NCBI GenBank assembly: GCA_022826385.1
Contig: JAJDUZ010000065.1
Coordinates: 1-32,213 of the forward strand
Direction of reading: 5' to 3'
Source: Silicimonas sp.
Lineage (GTDB): Bacteria > Pseudomonadota > Alphaproteobacteria > Rhodobacterales > Rhodobacteraceae
DNA length: 32,213 bases
Below the pieces are notes generated by a model, which ran no database searches, was not told where the DNA came from, and saw only the letters and a list, made by a program, of their open reading frames with translations. The translations under genes and the position numbers were made by a program. Below, piece after piece: positions 25,161 to 32,213 of this stretch (position 1 is its first letter; each line of letters starts with the position of its first letter).

Positions 25161-26482
25161 GCCCGCGCGCGCCAGAGGCCCCAAAGCGAGGGGTCTTCGC
25201 CCAAATGCCTGCGGACACTGATCAACATCGCGACATTCCAGCAGACAATCCCAGCGGCCAAGGCAATCGCCGCGCCTTCCGCCCCCATCGACGGGATCAG
25301 CCAGGCCGCGACGCCAAGGTTGACCACCAAACCGAAAAGCTGCGGACCCACCGTCCTTGACGCCCGCCCCGACATCGAAAGCAGAAGCCCAACAGGGCCG
25401 CAGGCGCCGTTCACGATCTGCGCCGCTGCAACCCACCAGAGTGCGCGCGACACGGCGGCAAACTCCGGCCCGAAAAGACCAAGGATCGGTTTGGCAAAGG
25501 TCAGCAACACGGCGGCGGCCAGCACGGTGAACCCGGTGGTCGCCAGCGTGACCTGCCGCGTCACAAGGGCCAGCCGTTCGGTTTCGCCCGCCGTTCTGAG
25601 TTCTGCGATGCGGGGACCATACCGCACCCCGACCGCCTGCGTGGCCAGAACCAGCAACGGCGTGATCCGGGCAATCGGTTGAAACAGCCCGGTTTGTTCT
25701 GTCGTCGTCCAGACCGTCAGAAGGACCGTGTTGATCTCGCCCCCCAGAATGCCAATCACGCTGACCGCCAGAAACGGCGCGGCGGCGCGCACCAGTGGCA
25801 CCGTCGCCGGGGACGTGGCGGGGCCATCCTCCAAGCGTGCCTTGGTTTGCCGCAGGATCACGGTCGCAAGAAGCAAAGCGAGGGTCCCGCCGACAACAAC
25901 CGCCAGCATATAGTCGACTGGCCTGATGTCCCATGCCAACATCCACGCCGTTGTAAGGAACGCCAGCACGACAAGCGGACGCACCACCAAAAGCGGCACC
26001 TGCGCCCCCGCGACCAGCCCAAACCCCCTGAGGATGCCTTGCGTTTGCAGCGTCCACGCGGCCAAGGGAAAGACTATTGCAACAAAAACGGCCGTCCCTT
26101 GCCATGGCGTTTCCGCGTCGCTTGGCCAGAATGCCGGGCCGATCCACCACCACAGCAAGGCCCCGACAAGTGCCGTCGCCAGAACCGCGCGACGAATGGC
26201 ACGCAGGAAGCCTTTCAATCCTGCCGTGTCTTTCAGGGTCTGAAAGCGGGCGACTTCGCGAGCGGCCAAGGGCTCGGTCCCGATAAGGGCGATCACGGCA
26301 AATATGCTGGAAAGCGACAGCGCGAATGCAACCGCGCCATAGCCGTCGGCCCCAAGAAGACGCGCGGTCAGGATCGCCTGCAGCGTGGCAATGCCGATGC
26401 CGCAGAGACGAATGCCAAAACTGACCGTTGCCCCTCGCGCAACCGGACCCGCGAAAAGCGGGAAACTGGACCTGAGCCGCAT
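25154..26482 (-). CDS. Wzx-like polysaccharide flippase (MATE/MVF superfamily)
   Basis: This 442-residue inner-membrane protein has about 12 hydrophobic helices. The opening ARGATVSFGIRLCGIGIATLQAILTARLLGADGYG is split here only for mention: the motif LLGADGYGAVAFALS (about 44-58) after helix one is typical of O-antigen and exopolysaccharide flippases. LWWVAAAQIVNGACGPVG and an SMSGR turn in the second half are likewise characteristic. It would move lipid-linked oligosaccharide to the periplasm. No polymerase (Wzy) or chain-length protein is present in the window. Its upstream 268 bases contain no gene. Confidence 0.83.
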   Translation of the reverse strand: MRLRSSFPLFAGPVARGATVSFGIRLCGIGIATLQAILTARLLGADGYGAVAFALSLSSIFAVIALIGTEPLAAREVARFQTLKDTAGLKGFLRAIRRAVLATALVGALLWWWIGPAFWPSDAETPWQGTAVFVAIVFPLAAWTLQTQGILRGFGLVAGAQVPLLVVRPLVVLAFLTTAWMLAWDIRPVDYMLAVVVGGTLALLLATVILRQTKARLEDGPATSPATVPLVRAAAPFLAVSVIGILGGEINTVLLTVWTTTEQTGLFQPIARITPLLVLATQAVGVRYGPRIAELRTAGETERLALVTRQVTLATTGFTVLAAAVLLTFAKPILGLFGPEFAAVSRALWWVAAAQIVNGACGPVGLLLSMSGRASRTVGPQLFGLVVNLGVAAWLIPSMGAEGAAIALAAGIVCWNVAMLISVRRHLGEDPSLWGLWRARAK

Positions 26483-26750
26483 CTGGGTGACTGCCCTTTG
26501 TTTTACGCCTGTATATCGCGTTGCCCATCACGACAAAAGACTGACGGATATGCAGGCACCCTGACGGTGGCATGTCGGCACTTTGCGCCCCGGCGCGACC
26601 CAAGGTTGATGACTTGCCGACTTCTTGAGGCGCGTGGTTTTCGTTCAGTCCTTGCATTTTTTCGGCAGCTCCCGCCCTCACATGCAACGTGATGCCAATG
26701 CAAAACAAAAAGCCTTGCGGGGTTAGGTTTGCGTTGGCGGAGTGTTGGCC
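26483..26750. other. Divergent spacer between flippase and dsbA-like genes
   Basis: This 268-base stretch holds no convincing coding frame. It contains two GTCGGCA-type segments in opposite orientation (near 26560-26570 and 26615-26625) and a T-rich patch near 26655. The last 20 bases carry GGAG as the ribosome-binding site of the dsbA-like gene. Promoters for both divergent genes must lie here or nearby, but no strong -35/-10 pair stands out. Confidence 0.4.
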
Positions 26751-27455
26751 ATGACCAATTTTACACGACGATTTCTTACCGTCCTATGTCTCGTCCAAGC
26801 CACCGCGACACAGGCTGACGAGATGTCATTCGAAGACCGTGTTCGGGCCTTTCTCCTCGACAACCCCGAGGTCATCGTCGAGGCCCTGACCATTCTGTCG
26901 GAACGGGAAGCAAAGGCGCGCACCGCAGCCCTCTTGGCCGGGTTTCCGCAGCTTTTCACCGACGCGCCACGGCTTGGGGAAGGTGCGCCGGATGCGCCTT
27001 TGCGCGTGGTTGAGTTCTTTGACTATAAGTGCGTCCCCTGCAAAGCCGTCCATCCCGAAATCGTGTCGTTCGTCGCAGAGCATCCCGAGGTTCGTGTCGA
27101 GATGCGCCATCTGCCCATTCTCACACCCGGTTCCGAACGCGCCGCGCGCTTCGCGTTGGCGACCGATGCTGTGCACGGCGCCGAAGCCTATGCCGCCGTG
27201 CACGAGGCGCTTTGGAATATTCGTGGTCCGTTGAACGCGGCGGGTTTTCAGCGCGTGGCGGGGCAGCTTGGTTTGGATTACGCCCCGATCGAAGCCGCCA
27301 TGGAAAGCGACGAGATAGACGCCCGCATCGCCTATAACCGCGACGCGGCCATCGCGCTGGAGGTGCTGGGCACTCCGGCGTTCCTGACCAAGGACAGCGT
27401 GGTCTTCGGATCAACCGACATGGACGCTTTGTCCAATCTTTGGCTCAGTCAATGA
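26751..27455 (+). CDS. Periplasmic DsbA-family thiol-disulfide protein
   Basis: This 234-residue protein has a short signal peptide (TRRF, a hydrophobic core, likely cleavage after QA near residue 22). A helical region (about 26-70) precedes a thioredoxin-like domain with the redox motif Cys94-Val-Pro-Cys97 in FFDYKCVPCKAV. The cis-proline is Thr208-Pro209. The N-terminal helical extension and CxPC motif resemble the ScsC or BdbD-like branch rather than E. coli DsbA. It could act as oxidase or isomerase on exported proteins. The GGAG eight bases upstream supports ATG 26751. Its last 11 bases overlap the end of the convergent fpr gene. Confidence 0.87.
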   Translation: MTNFTRRFLTVLCLVQATATQADEMSFEDRVRAFLLDNPEVIVEALTILSEREAKARTAALLAGFPQLFTDAPRLGEGAPDAPLRVVEFFDYKCVPCKAVHPEIVSFVAEHPEVRVEMRHLPILTPGSERAARFALATDAVHGAEAYAAVHEALWNIRGPLNAAGFQRVAGQLGLDYAPIEAAMESDEIDARIAYNRDAAIALEVLGTPAFLTKDSVVFGSTDMDALSNLWLSQ

Positions 27456-28233
27456 AGGCCTTCTCGACAACGAAATGCTTCGGGTTCGAGTTCGCGCCCT
27501 CTTCCAGACCATAGCTTTCGCAGAGCGCCATGATGTCTTTGTTCAGCGCAAGGTTGCCGCAGATCATCACCCGGTCGCTGTCCGGCGCCCAAGGCGGCAC
27601 GTCCAGCGCCGCGAAAATGCGTTCATCCCGAATGTGATCGCTGATCCGGCCTTCGATGTCCGAAGGCTCGCGGGTGGTTGCCGGGTAGTAATGCAGCTTG
27701 TCCTCCACCAATTCCCCGATCAGCGGATCATCGGGCAACGCCGAGACAATCTCGGCCCCATAAGCCAGTTCGCCGCGCGTGCGGCATGTGTGCGCGACGA
27801 TGACCTGATCGTAGCTTTCCCAGGTTTCGGGGTCGCGCAACAGCGACGCAAAAGGGGCGATCCCGGTGCCGGTGCAGATCATCCACAGCCGCTTGCCGGG
27901 CAACAGCGCATCCAGCACCAGCGTGCCCACGGGTTTCGGTCGCAAAATGATCTGGTCGCCCGCTTCGATCTTCTGCAAACGCGAGGTCAGCGGACCATCC
28001 GGCACCTTGATCGAATAGAATTCCAACTCGTCATCCCACGACGGCGACGCGATCGAATAGGCGCGCAGCAGCGGTTTGCCGTCTTCTTTCAGAAGTCCGA
28101 TCATCACGAACTCACCGGACCGGAAGCGCAAGGATTGCGGGCGCGAGACCCGGAAGGAAAAGAGCGTGTCGGTCCAGTGCGTCACCGAGGTGACCGTTTG
28201 CGCATCCGGCATGACTTTGGCTTGTACGTTCAT
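27445..28233 (-). CDS. fpr: Ferredoxin--NADP+ reductase
   Basis: This 262-residue FAD enzyme transfers electrons between NADPH and ferredoxin or flavodoxin. The FAD motif Arg57-Ala-Tyr-Ser60 is followed by VPDGPLTSRL (near 77-86), the NADP-side GTGIAPF (122-128) and ICGN (near residue 224). The C-terminus KHFVVEKAFID is the typical bacterial (subclass I) extended tail. It begins one base after the fdxA stop, so the two are one transcript and the pair is a plausible physiological redox couple. Confidence 0.93.
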   Translation of the reverse strand: MNVQAKVMPDAQTVTSVTHWTDTLFSFRVSRPQSLRFRSGEFVMIGLLKEDGKPLLRAYSIASPSWDDELEFYSIKVPDGPLTSRLQKIEAGDQIILRPKPVGTLVLDALLPGKRLWMICTGTGIAPFASLLRDPETWESYDQVIVAHTCRTRGELAYGAEIVSALPDDPLIGELVEDKLHYYPATTREPSDIEGRISDHIRDERIFAALDVPPWAPDSDRVMICGNLALNKDIMALCESYGLEEGANSNPKHFVVEKAFID

Positions 28234-28234
28234 C

Positions 28235-28576
28235 TCAGGCGGCCTCCGCTGCCGGTTTGTCTGTGAAATGGGTGTCGAGTTTGCCCTCGACCCCGTCCAT
28301 GTCGTCGGCGGTCGGCAAGGGATCCTTCGCTTCCAGGATCACCGGCCACAGCTCGGAATATTTGCGATTGAAGTCGACCCAGGTGTCCATGCCCGGCTCG
28401 GTATCTGCACGGATGGCATCCGCCGGGCATTCCGGTTCGCAGACGCCGCAGTCGATGCATTCGTCGGGATGAATCACCAGCATGTTCTCGCCCTCGTAAA
28501 AGCAGTCGACGGGGCAGACCGAGACACAATCGGTGTATTTGCAAGCGATACAATTGTCGGTGACGACGAATGTCAT
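28235..28576 (-). CDS. fdxA: Seven-iron ferredoxin FdxA
   Basis: This 113-residue soluble electron carrier contains one 3Fe-4S and one 4Fe-4S cluster. Cys9, Cys17 and Cys50 match the 3Fe ligands, and Cys21, Cys40, Cys43 and Cys46 the 4Fe ligands, of Azotobacter ferredoxin I, shifted by one residue. Cys12 and Cys25 correspond to its extra cysteines. The helical tail after residue 60 ([13 protein letters not shown]) is standard for FdxA. AAGGGA precedes the ATG. It is the first gene of a fdxA-fpr pair and diverges from the DUF971 gene; the 123-base spacer contains TTGACG on the minus strand as a possible -35. Confidence 0.95.
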   Translation of the reverse strand: MTFVVTDNCIACKYTDCVSVCPVDCFYEGENMLVIHPDECIDCGVCEPECPADAIRADTEPGMDTWVDFNRKYSELWPVILEAKDPLPTADDMDGVEGKLDTHFTDKPAAEAA

Positions 28577-28699
28577 GGATACGATTCCCTTCTCGATTTG
28601 GCGCAGCTTGCCGCGCCGCAGCAGTGGCTGTCCGTCAACTAATTGCTATTGAGGCTACACAGGGTTCGGCAGGTTGAAGGCAACAAACCGGAGCCGAAG

Positions 28700-28981
28700 A
28701 TGATCGACACACTTGCTGCCAGCGACGACTGCCAACACCTGACCGTGACGTGGGAGACGGGCGAAGAAACCGTGTTTCCAGCCGCTTACCTGCGTCGGGA
28801 AGCCAAGGATGCTTGGTCAATTCGCGAACGGCTGGATCGCGGCGAAGTGTCGGTTCTGCCGGGAATCAGAATCACCGGGCTCAGCCAGATCGGGAATGGC
28901 GTGAACATCCATTTCTCGGACGGGCACGAGAAGGCGATCTATCCGTTCCCGTATCTTCGCGAACTTTCCGACCGGCTTTGA
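28700..28981 (+). CDS. DUF971-domain protein
   Basis: This 93-residue soluble protein is made of one DUF971 (GBBH-like N-terminal) domain. The order is LTVTWETGEETVFPAAYLR, then IRERLDRGEV, then a beta-rich tail with VNIHFSDGHEKAIYPFPYLREL. Such domains occur alone or at the N-terminus of gamma-butyrobetaine hydroxylases, and stand-alone forms have been linked to iron-sulfur cluster proteins. GGAG lies seven bases before the ATG at 28700. Its neighbours on both sides are iron-sulfur proteins, which fits a maturation or redox accessory role; that is inference. Confidence 0.82.
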   Translation: MIDTLAASDDCQHLTVTWETGEETVFPAAYLRREAKDAWSIRERLDRGEVSVLPGIRITGLSQIGNGVNIHFSDGHEKAIYPFPYLRELSDRL

Positions 28982-29018
28982 CAACAAATTGACATTCCCA
29001 TTCTGCGCCGCAGCGCAG
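28978..29018 (+). promoter_or_regulatory. Twin TTGACA hexamers and a CTGCGC hairpin before the aprA-like gene
   Basis: Two exact TTGACA hexamers (28978-28983 and 28989-28994) lie 11 bases apart and are followed by the perfect inverted repeat CTGCGC-CGCA-GCGCAG (29003-29018). Together they sit 27-67 bases before the aprA-like start. No good -10 box is spaced correctly, so the hexamers may be -35 elements or activator sites. Confidence 0.35.
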
Positions 29019-29044
29019 GATTGCTGAAAACCTGGGAGCCTTTG

Positions 29045-30793
29045 ATGGACGAGATTCTTGACGGACTGACGCAGATCGATTGCGACATCCTGATTATCGG
29101 TGGTGGCACCGCCGGACCGATGGCTGCGCTTAAAGCAAAGCGCAAGAACCCGGAGGCCAACGTTGTCCTCCTCGATAAAGCGAATGTGAAGCGGTCGGGC
29201 GCCATTTCGATGGGCATGGACGGGCTGAACAACTCGGTCATTCCGGGCTATGCCACGCCCGAGCAGTATACCAAGGAAATCACCATCGCGAATGACGGCA
29301 TCTGCGATCAGGCCGCGGTCTATCGCTATGCGCAGGAATGCTATGGCATCATCCAGGAGCTCGACAGCTTCGGCATCCGTTTCCAGAAGGACCAGAACGG
29401 CGAGTATGACGTCAAAAAGGTGCACCATATCGGCACCTATGTTCTGCCGATGCCAAACGGCGATACGGTGAAGAAGGCGCTCTATCGTCAGCTTCGGAAA
29501 GCCCGGATCAACATCATCAACCGCTTCATGGCCACGCGCCTGCTCACGGGCGAAGGACGGGTCGCCGGAGCGATCTGCGTCAACACCCGGTCGGCCGAGT
29601 TCCTCGTGGTGCGCGCCAAGGCGGTTATCATGGGGTTGGGAGCGGCGGGGAGGCTTGGGCTCCCAACCTCGGGGTATCTTTACGGCACATACGAGAACGC
29701 ATCGAACTCGGGCGAAGGCTATGCAATGGCCTATCACGCCGGCGCCGGCCTTGCGAACCTCGAGTGTTACCAGATCAACCCGCTGATCAAGGACTATAAC
29801 GGACCGGCCTGCGCTTATGTCGCCGGGCCGATGGGCGGGTACACCGCCAATGCCCAGGGCGAACGCTTCATCGAGTGCGACTACTGGTCAGGCCAGATGA
29901 TGCAGGAGTTCTATGACGAACTGCAGGGCGGCAAAGGCCCGGTATATCTGAAACTGAACCACCTGGCCGAAGAAACCGTCGCCGAGATCGAGCGCGTTCT
30001 GCACATCGTCGAACGTCCGACGCGCGGTCATTTCCACGAAGGCCGTGGCACGGATTATCGCAAGCAGATGATCGAGATGCATATCTCGGAGATCGGTTTC
30101 TGCTCGGGCCATTCGGCCAGTGGCGTTTTCGTCGACGAGCACGCACGCACAACCATTCCCGGCCTCTATGCTGCAGGCGACATGGCGAACGTGCCGCACA
30201 ACTATATGCTGGGCGCCTTCACCAACGGTGCTTTTGCCGGGATGGATGCCGCTGTGTTCATTGCCGATGTCGACCACGCCAACTTCGACATGGGCGAAGT
30301 TGACGCCGAGCGCACCCGTGTGCTGGCACCGACCAAGCGCGACGATGGCATTCCCCCCAACCAGATCGAGTACAAGACCCGCCGCTTAGTGAACGACTAT
30401 CTGCAACCACCGAAAGTCACCGCCAAGATGGAGCTGGCCCAGAAACGCTTCGAGGAGGTACGCGACGACATGGAGAGCGGCATGTTCGTTCGCGATGCGC
30501 ATGAATTGATGCGCGCCCTCGAAGCGTCCACGATCCTAGATTGCGCCGAAATGGCGGCCGCAGCCTCGATGTATCGGACCGAAAGCCGCTGGGGTCTCTA
30601 TCACAACCGCGTCGAATACGAGCGCGACGATGAGAACTGGTTCTGCCACACCATCCTGACCAAGGGCGAAGACGGCAAACCTGCGCACAAGAAGCAGGAT
30701 GTGAAACCTTATGTAGTTGAAATCGCTGAAGATGAGAAAGACGCCTATGCCAATCAGCGCGTCGGTTCCTCGTCTTCGGTTGCTGCGGAGTAA
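29045..30793 (+). CDS. AprA-like flavoprotein (fumarate reductase/APS reductase alpha family)
   Basis: This 582-residue FAD protein has the dinucleotide motif IIGGGTAG (17-24) and a substrate-domain segment with SGAISMGMDGLNNSV (51-65). AGDMANVPHNYMLGAFTNG (near residue 378) resembles the C-terminal FAD loop of AprA, whose PHK-type histidine aligns with PHN here. A long helical C-terminal domain follows. It has no TAT signal and no HPT/covalent-FAD motif of SdhA. The two-cluster ferredoxin six bases downstream resembles AprB, which argues for an AprAB-like heterodimer rather than succinate dehydrogenase. GGGAG precedes the ATG at 29045. The actual substrate is unknown; dissimilatory sulfate chemistry is not implied without sat or dsr genes. 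Confidence 0.8.
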   Translation: MDEILDGLTQIDCDILIIGGGTAGPMAALKAKRKNPEANVVLLDKANVKRSGAISMGMDGLNNSVIPGYATPEQYTKEITIANDGICDQAAVYRYAQECYGIIQELDSFGIRFQKDQNGEYDVKKVHHIGTYVLPMPNGDTVKKALYRQLRKARINIINRFMATRLLTGEGRVAGAICVNTRSAEFLVVRAKAVIMGLGAAGRLGLPTSGYLYGTYENASNSGEGYAMAYHAGAGLANLECYQINPLIKDYNGPACAYVAGPMGGYTANAQGERFIECDYWSGQMMQEFYDELQGGKGPVYLKLNHLAEETVAEIERVLHIVERPTRGHFHEGRGTDYRKQMIEMHISEIGFCSGHSASGVFVDEHARTTIPGLYAAGDMANVPHNYMLGAFTNGAFAGMDAAVFIADVDHANFDMGEVDAERTRVLAPTKRDDGIPPNQIEYKTRRLVNDYLQPPKVTAKMELAQKRFEEVRDDMESGMFVRDAHELMRALEASTILDCAEMAAAASMYRTESRWGLYHNRVEYERDDENWFCHTILTKGEDGKPAHKKQDVKPYVVEIAEDEKDAYANQRVGSSSSVAAE

Positions 30794-30799
30794 AGACCA

Positions 30800-31042
30800 A
30801 TGCCTCTCGCTCAAACCGCCACCACCGTTCCCGTTGTCGTCAATGACGATCTTTGCATCGCTGACAAGGGCTGCACCGTTTGCGTCGATGTTTGCCCGCT
30901 GGATGTCCTGCGGATCGTCGAGAAAGAAGACGGCAAGAAGACCGCCTACATGAAATACGACGAGTGCTGGTACTGCATGCCGTGCGAGGCCGACTGCCCG
31001 ACGGACGCCGTCACCGTGAACCTTCCCTATCTGCTGAAGTGA
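30800..31042 (+). CDS. Two-[4Fe-4S] ferredoxin, AprB-like partner
   Basis: This 80-residue iron-sulfur protein has Cys19-x5-Cys25-x2-Cys28-x3-Cys32-Pro and Cys56-x2-Cys59-x2-Cys62-x3-Cys66-Pro. The segment DECWYCMPCEADCPTDAV is very like the second cluster of APS reductase beta subunits, with an aromatic residue between cysteines. It lacks the long C-terminal tail of true AprB. GGAG lies upstream, six bases after the flavoprotein stop. It would pass electrons to or from the flavoprotein. Confidence 0.88.
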   Translation: MPLAQTATTVPVVVNDDLCIADKGCTVCVDVCPLDVLRIVEKEDGKKTAYMKYDECWYCMPCEADCPTDAVTVNLPYLLK

Positions 31043-32001
31043 GCAACGCCTTGGACCTTTTCGAAGACTTCGACGACATTGCCGAACTGGCCGAGGGGCT
31101 GGATGACCCGTCGCCGGGCGCCCGGATCATGGCGGTCATGGAACTGGCCGACAATGCCGACCCTGCCGCGATCCCTTACCTTGCGCGCGCGATCTCGGAT
31201 GATGATGCCGGTGTGCGCAAACAGGCGGCACAGGCTTTGACCGATTTCGATGGCGCTGAAACCGCCGCGGCCCTTGTGCTCGCGCTTGATGACAGTGACA
31301 CGGCAGTGGTCGAAGCCGCCGCCGTCAGCTTGACCGAGTTGAAAGACCCAAGCGCAGGCGACGCGATCTTGCCACATCTGGACACGACCGACGATGTGAA
31401 GCTGACCGCGCTTCTGGCGGGGATCAAGGAACTCCGCCGGCCCGAGGCCATGGGCCCGGCAATTGCCGCGTTGAAACATGCGTCACCCGACGTCCGCGTT
31501 CAGGCGGTCGGCGTGATCGGTTGGTTGCAGGATGAAACCTCGCTGCCCGCTTTGCGCGACGCCGCCAAGGACGCCGACGTCAAAGTGCGGCGCACAGCTT
31601 TGTCCGCACTTGGCTTCTCCAAATCGGAACACGCGGAAGCAACGCTGGTCAACGGTCTGACCGACCCGGAATGGCTGGCGCGCGAAGCCGCTGCCGAGAC
31701 ACTGGCGAAAACCGGAGGCGCGCAATGCGTTCCCGCGCTGCGCAGTGTTCTGGGCGACGATTATTGGCAGGTCCGCCTGAAAGCCGTGCGGTCGCTCGGC
31801 AAACTGGGCGCCACCGAGGCGGCGATGGAAATCGCCCCGATGATGGATGTCCCCGTGCCGAACCTGCGCAAGGAATGCGCCGCGGCTCTGGGCGAATTGG
31901 CGGTGCCCGAGACGGCGTCGTTCCTTGAAAAATACGCTGACGACTCCGATCCCGATGTTCGGAAAAACGTTCGCTGGGCGCTGGACAAACTGGCCGCCTG
32001 A
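31039..32001 (+). CDS. HEAT-repeat protein linked to the AprAB-like pair
   Basis: This 320-residue acidic protein consists almost entirely of about nine HEAT-like repeats of roughly 31 residues, for example DPSPGARIMAVMELADNAD and SPDVRVQAVGVIGWLQDE. Such solenoids bind partner proteins or cofactors; relatives include phycobilin-lyase-type HEAT proteins. The GTG at 31039 overlaps the ferredoxin TGA (GTGA), so translation is coupled and a shared complex is likely. No signal peptide or membrane segment is present. A scaffold or cofactor-insertion role for the flavoprotein is inference. Confidence 0.85.
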   Translation: MSNALDLFEDFDDIAELAEGLDDPSPGARIMAVMELADNADPAAIPYLARAISDDDAGVRKQAAQALTDFDGAETAAALVLALDDSDTAVVEAAAVSLTELKDPSAGDAILPHLDTTDDVKLTALLAGIKELRRPEAMGPAIAALKHASPDVRVQAVGVIGWLQDETSLPALRDAAKDADVKVRRTALSALGFSKSEHAEATLVNGLTDPEWLAREAAAETLAKTGGAQCVPALRSVLGDDYWQVRLKAVRSLGKLGATEAAMEIAPMMDVPVPNLRKECAAALGELAVPETASFLEKYADDSDPDVRKNVRWALDKLAA

Positions 32002-32016
32002 CGGGCGTTTCGCCCG
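32002..32016 (+). terminator. GC hairpin directly after the HEAT gene
   Basis: CGGGCG (32002-32007) and CGCCCG (32011-32016) form a perfect 6-base stem with a TTT loop one base after the stop. No T-run follows, so termination may be partial or require a second element such as the hairpin at 32035. Confidence 0.45.
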
Positions 32017-32034
32017 CATGACATAACGAATTGC

Positions 32035-32067
32035 TTCACCTCCCGGGCCTTGGCCTGCGGGGGTGAA
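32035..32067 (+). terminator. Longer hairpin in the 3' spacer
   Basis: TTCACCTCCCG (32035-32045) pairs with CGGGGGTGAA (32058-32067) with one bulged T, and GGCC-like bases sit in the loop. It may end the operon together with the preceding stem. It is not followed by a clear poly-T tract. Confidence 0.4.
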
Positions 32068-32120
32068 ATCGTCACATAGTACACGACGCTACTTGAAACG
32101 AGGGGCAAAAAGGATTCAAC

Positions 32121-32204
32121 TTGAAGATTGTCCAGTACAAGGATCTTCAGGATGTTCGGATTTCTCCTCACCCCTCTGATGACAACGCTAAGCCCACATT
32201 TTGA
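32121..32204 (+). other. Possible 27-residue small ORF with TTG start
   Basis: AAAAAGGA lies six bases before a TTG that opens the frame MKIVQYKDLQDVRISPHPSD, then seven more residues to TGA at 32202-32204. The local composition is more AT-rich than the genes to the left. The frame is too short for a family call and could be chance or the head of a broken gene. Confidence 0.15.
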
Positions 32205-32213
32205 TCTGAGCAA

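Noticed and set aside
25056..26708. 550-codon minus-strand open frame overlapping the flippase
   Set aside because: It is out of frame with a protein that has clear flippase helices, and its translation is polar and Arg/Gly-rich.
29045..31042. Succinate dehydrogenase or dissimilatory sulfate reduction genes
   Set aside because: The flavoprotein lacks SdhA hallmarks and the ferredoxin is AprB-like, while no sat, dsr or membrane-anchor genes accompany it.
1..32213. CRISPR array, tRNA or rRNA gene
   Set aside because: No regularly spaced repeats, cloverleaf-like sequence or rRNA-like stretch was seen on reading both strands.

Overview
The window looks like chromosomal DNA of a marine alphaproteobacterium, most likely of the Roseobacter group (Rhodobacteraceae). 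This rests on high-GC codon use, gene content and family resemblance; no taxonomic marker gene is present.

Layout. (1) About 1-8880: an alginate-oligosaccharide locus. A divergent, truncated GntR/FadR-type regulator faces a rightward operon encoding an AlgS-AlgM1-AlgM2-AlgQ-type ABC importer, a PL15 oligoalginate lyase, an SDR that is probably the DEH reductase, and a KdgF cupin. The importer's second permease gene has an in-frame TGA and the regulator has lost its C-terminal half, so the locus may be decaying. (2) 8882-13673: a leftward, translationally coupled three-gene module. It encodes a two-TM protein with paired Rossmann/RCK domains and an RyR-like domain, an acidic protein of unknown family, and a VirD4/TraG-like ATPase without membrane anchor. 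No other conjugation gene is nearby. This is the best candidate for an undescribed system. (3) 13822-17928: an RND efflux pump and its membrane-fusion partner. (4) 18075-26482: a surface-polysaccharide region with four GT2 glycosyltransferases, a DUF354 protein, a GT-C membrane glycosyltransferase and a Wzx-like flippase, in alternating orientations. (5) 26751-32001: a redox region with a periplasmic DsbA-like protein, ferredoxin-NADP reductase, a seven-iron ferredoxin, a DUF971 protein, and a set of AprA-like flavoprotein, two-cluster ferredoxin and HEAT-repeat protein.

How the genes work together. In region 1 the importer brings in alginate oligomers, the lyase cuts them to unsaturated uronate, KdgF linearises this to DEH, and the SDR reduces DEH to KDG. 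In region 4 the DPM1/GtrB-like GT2 probably makes a polyprenyl-phosphate sugar used by the adjacent GT-C protein, while the flippase exports lipid-linked units. In region 5 Fpr and FdxA could feed electrons to the AprAB-like pair, but this is inference from proximity.

Limits. Family calls were made by eye from motifs, lengths and remembered relatives. No alignment or database search was run. No tRNA, rRNA, CRISPR array or complete insertion sequence was seen, and no gene-free stretch exceeds 300 bases.
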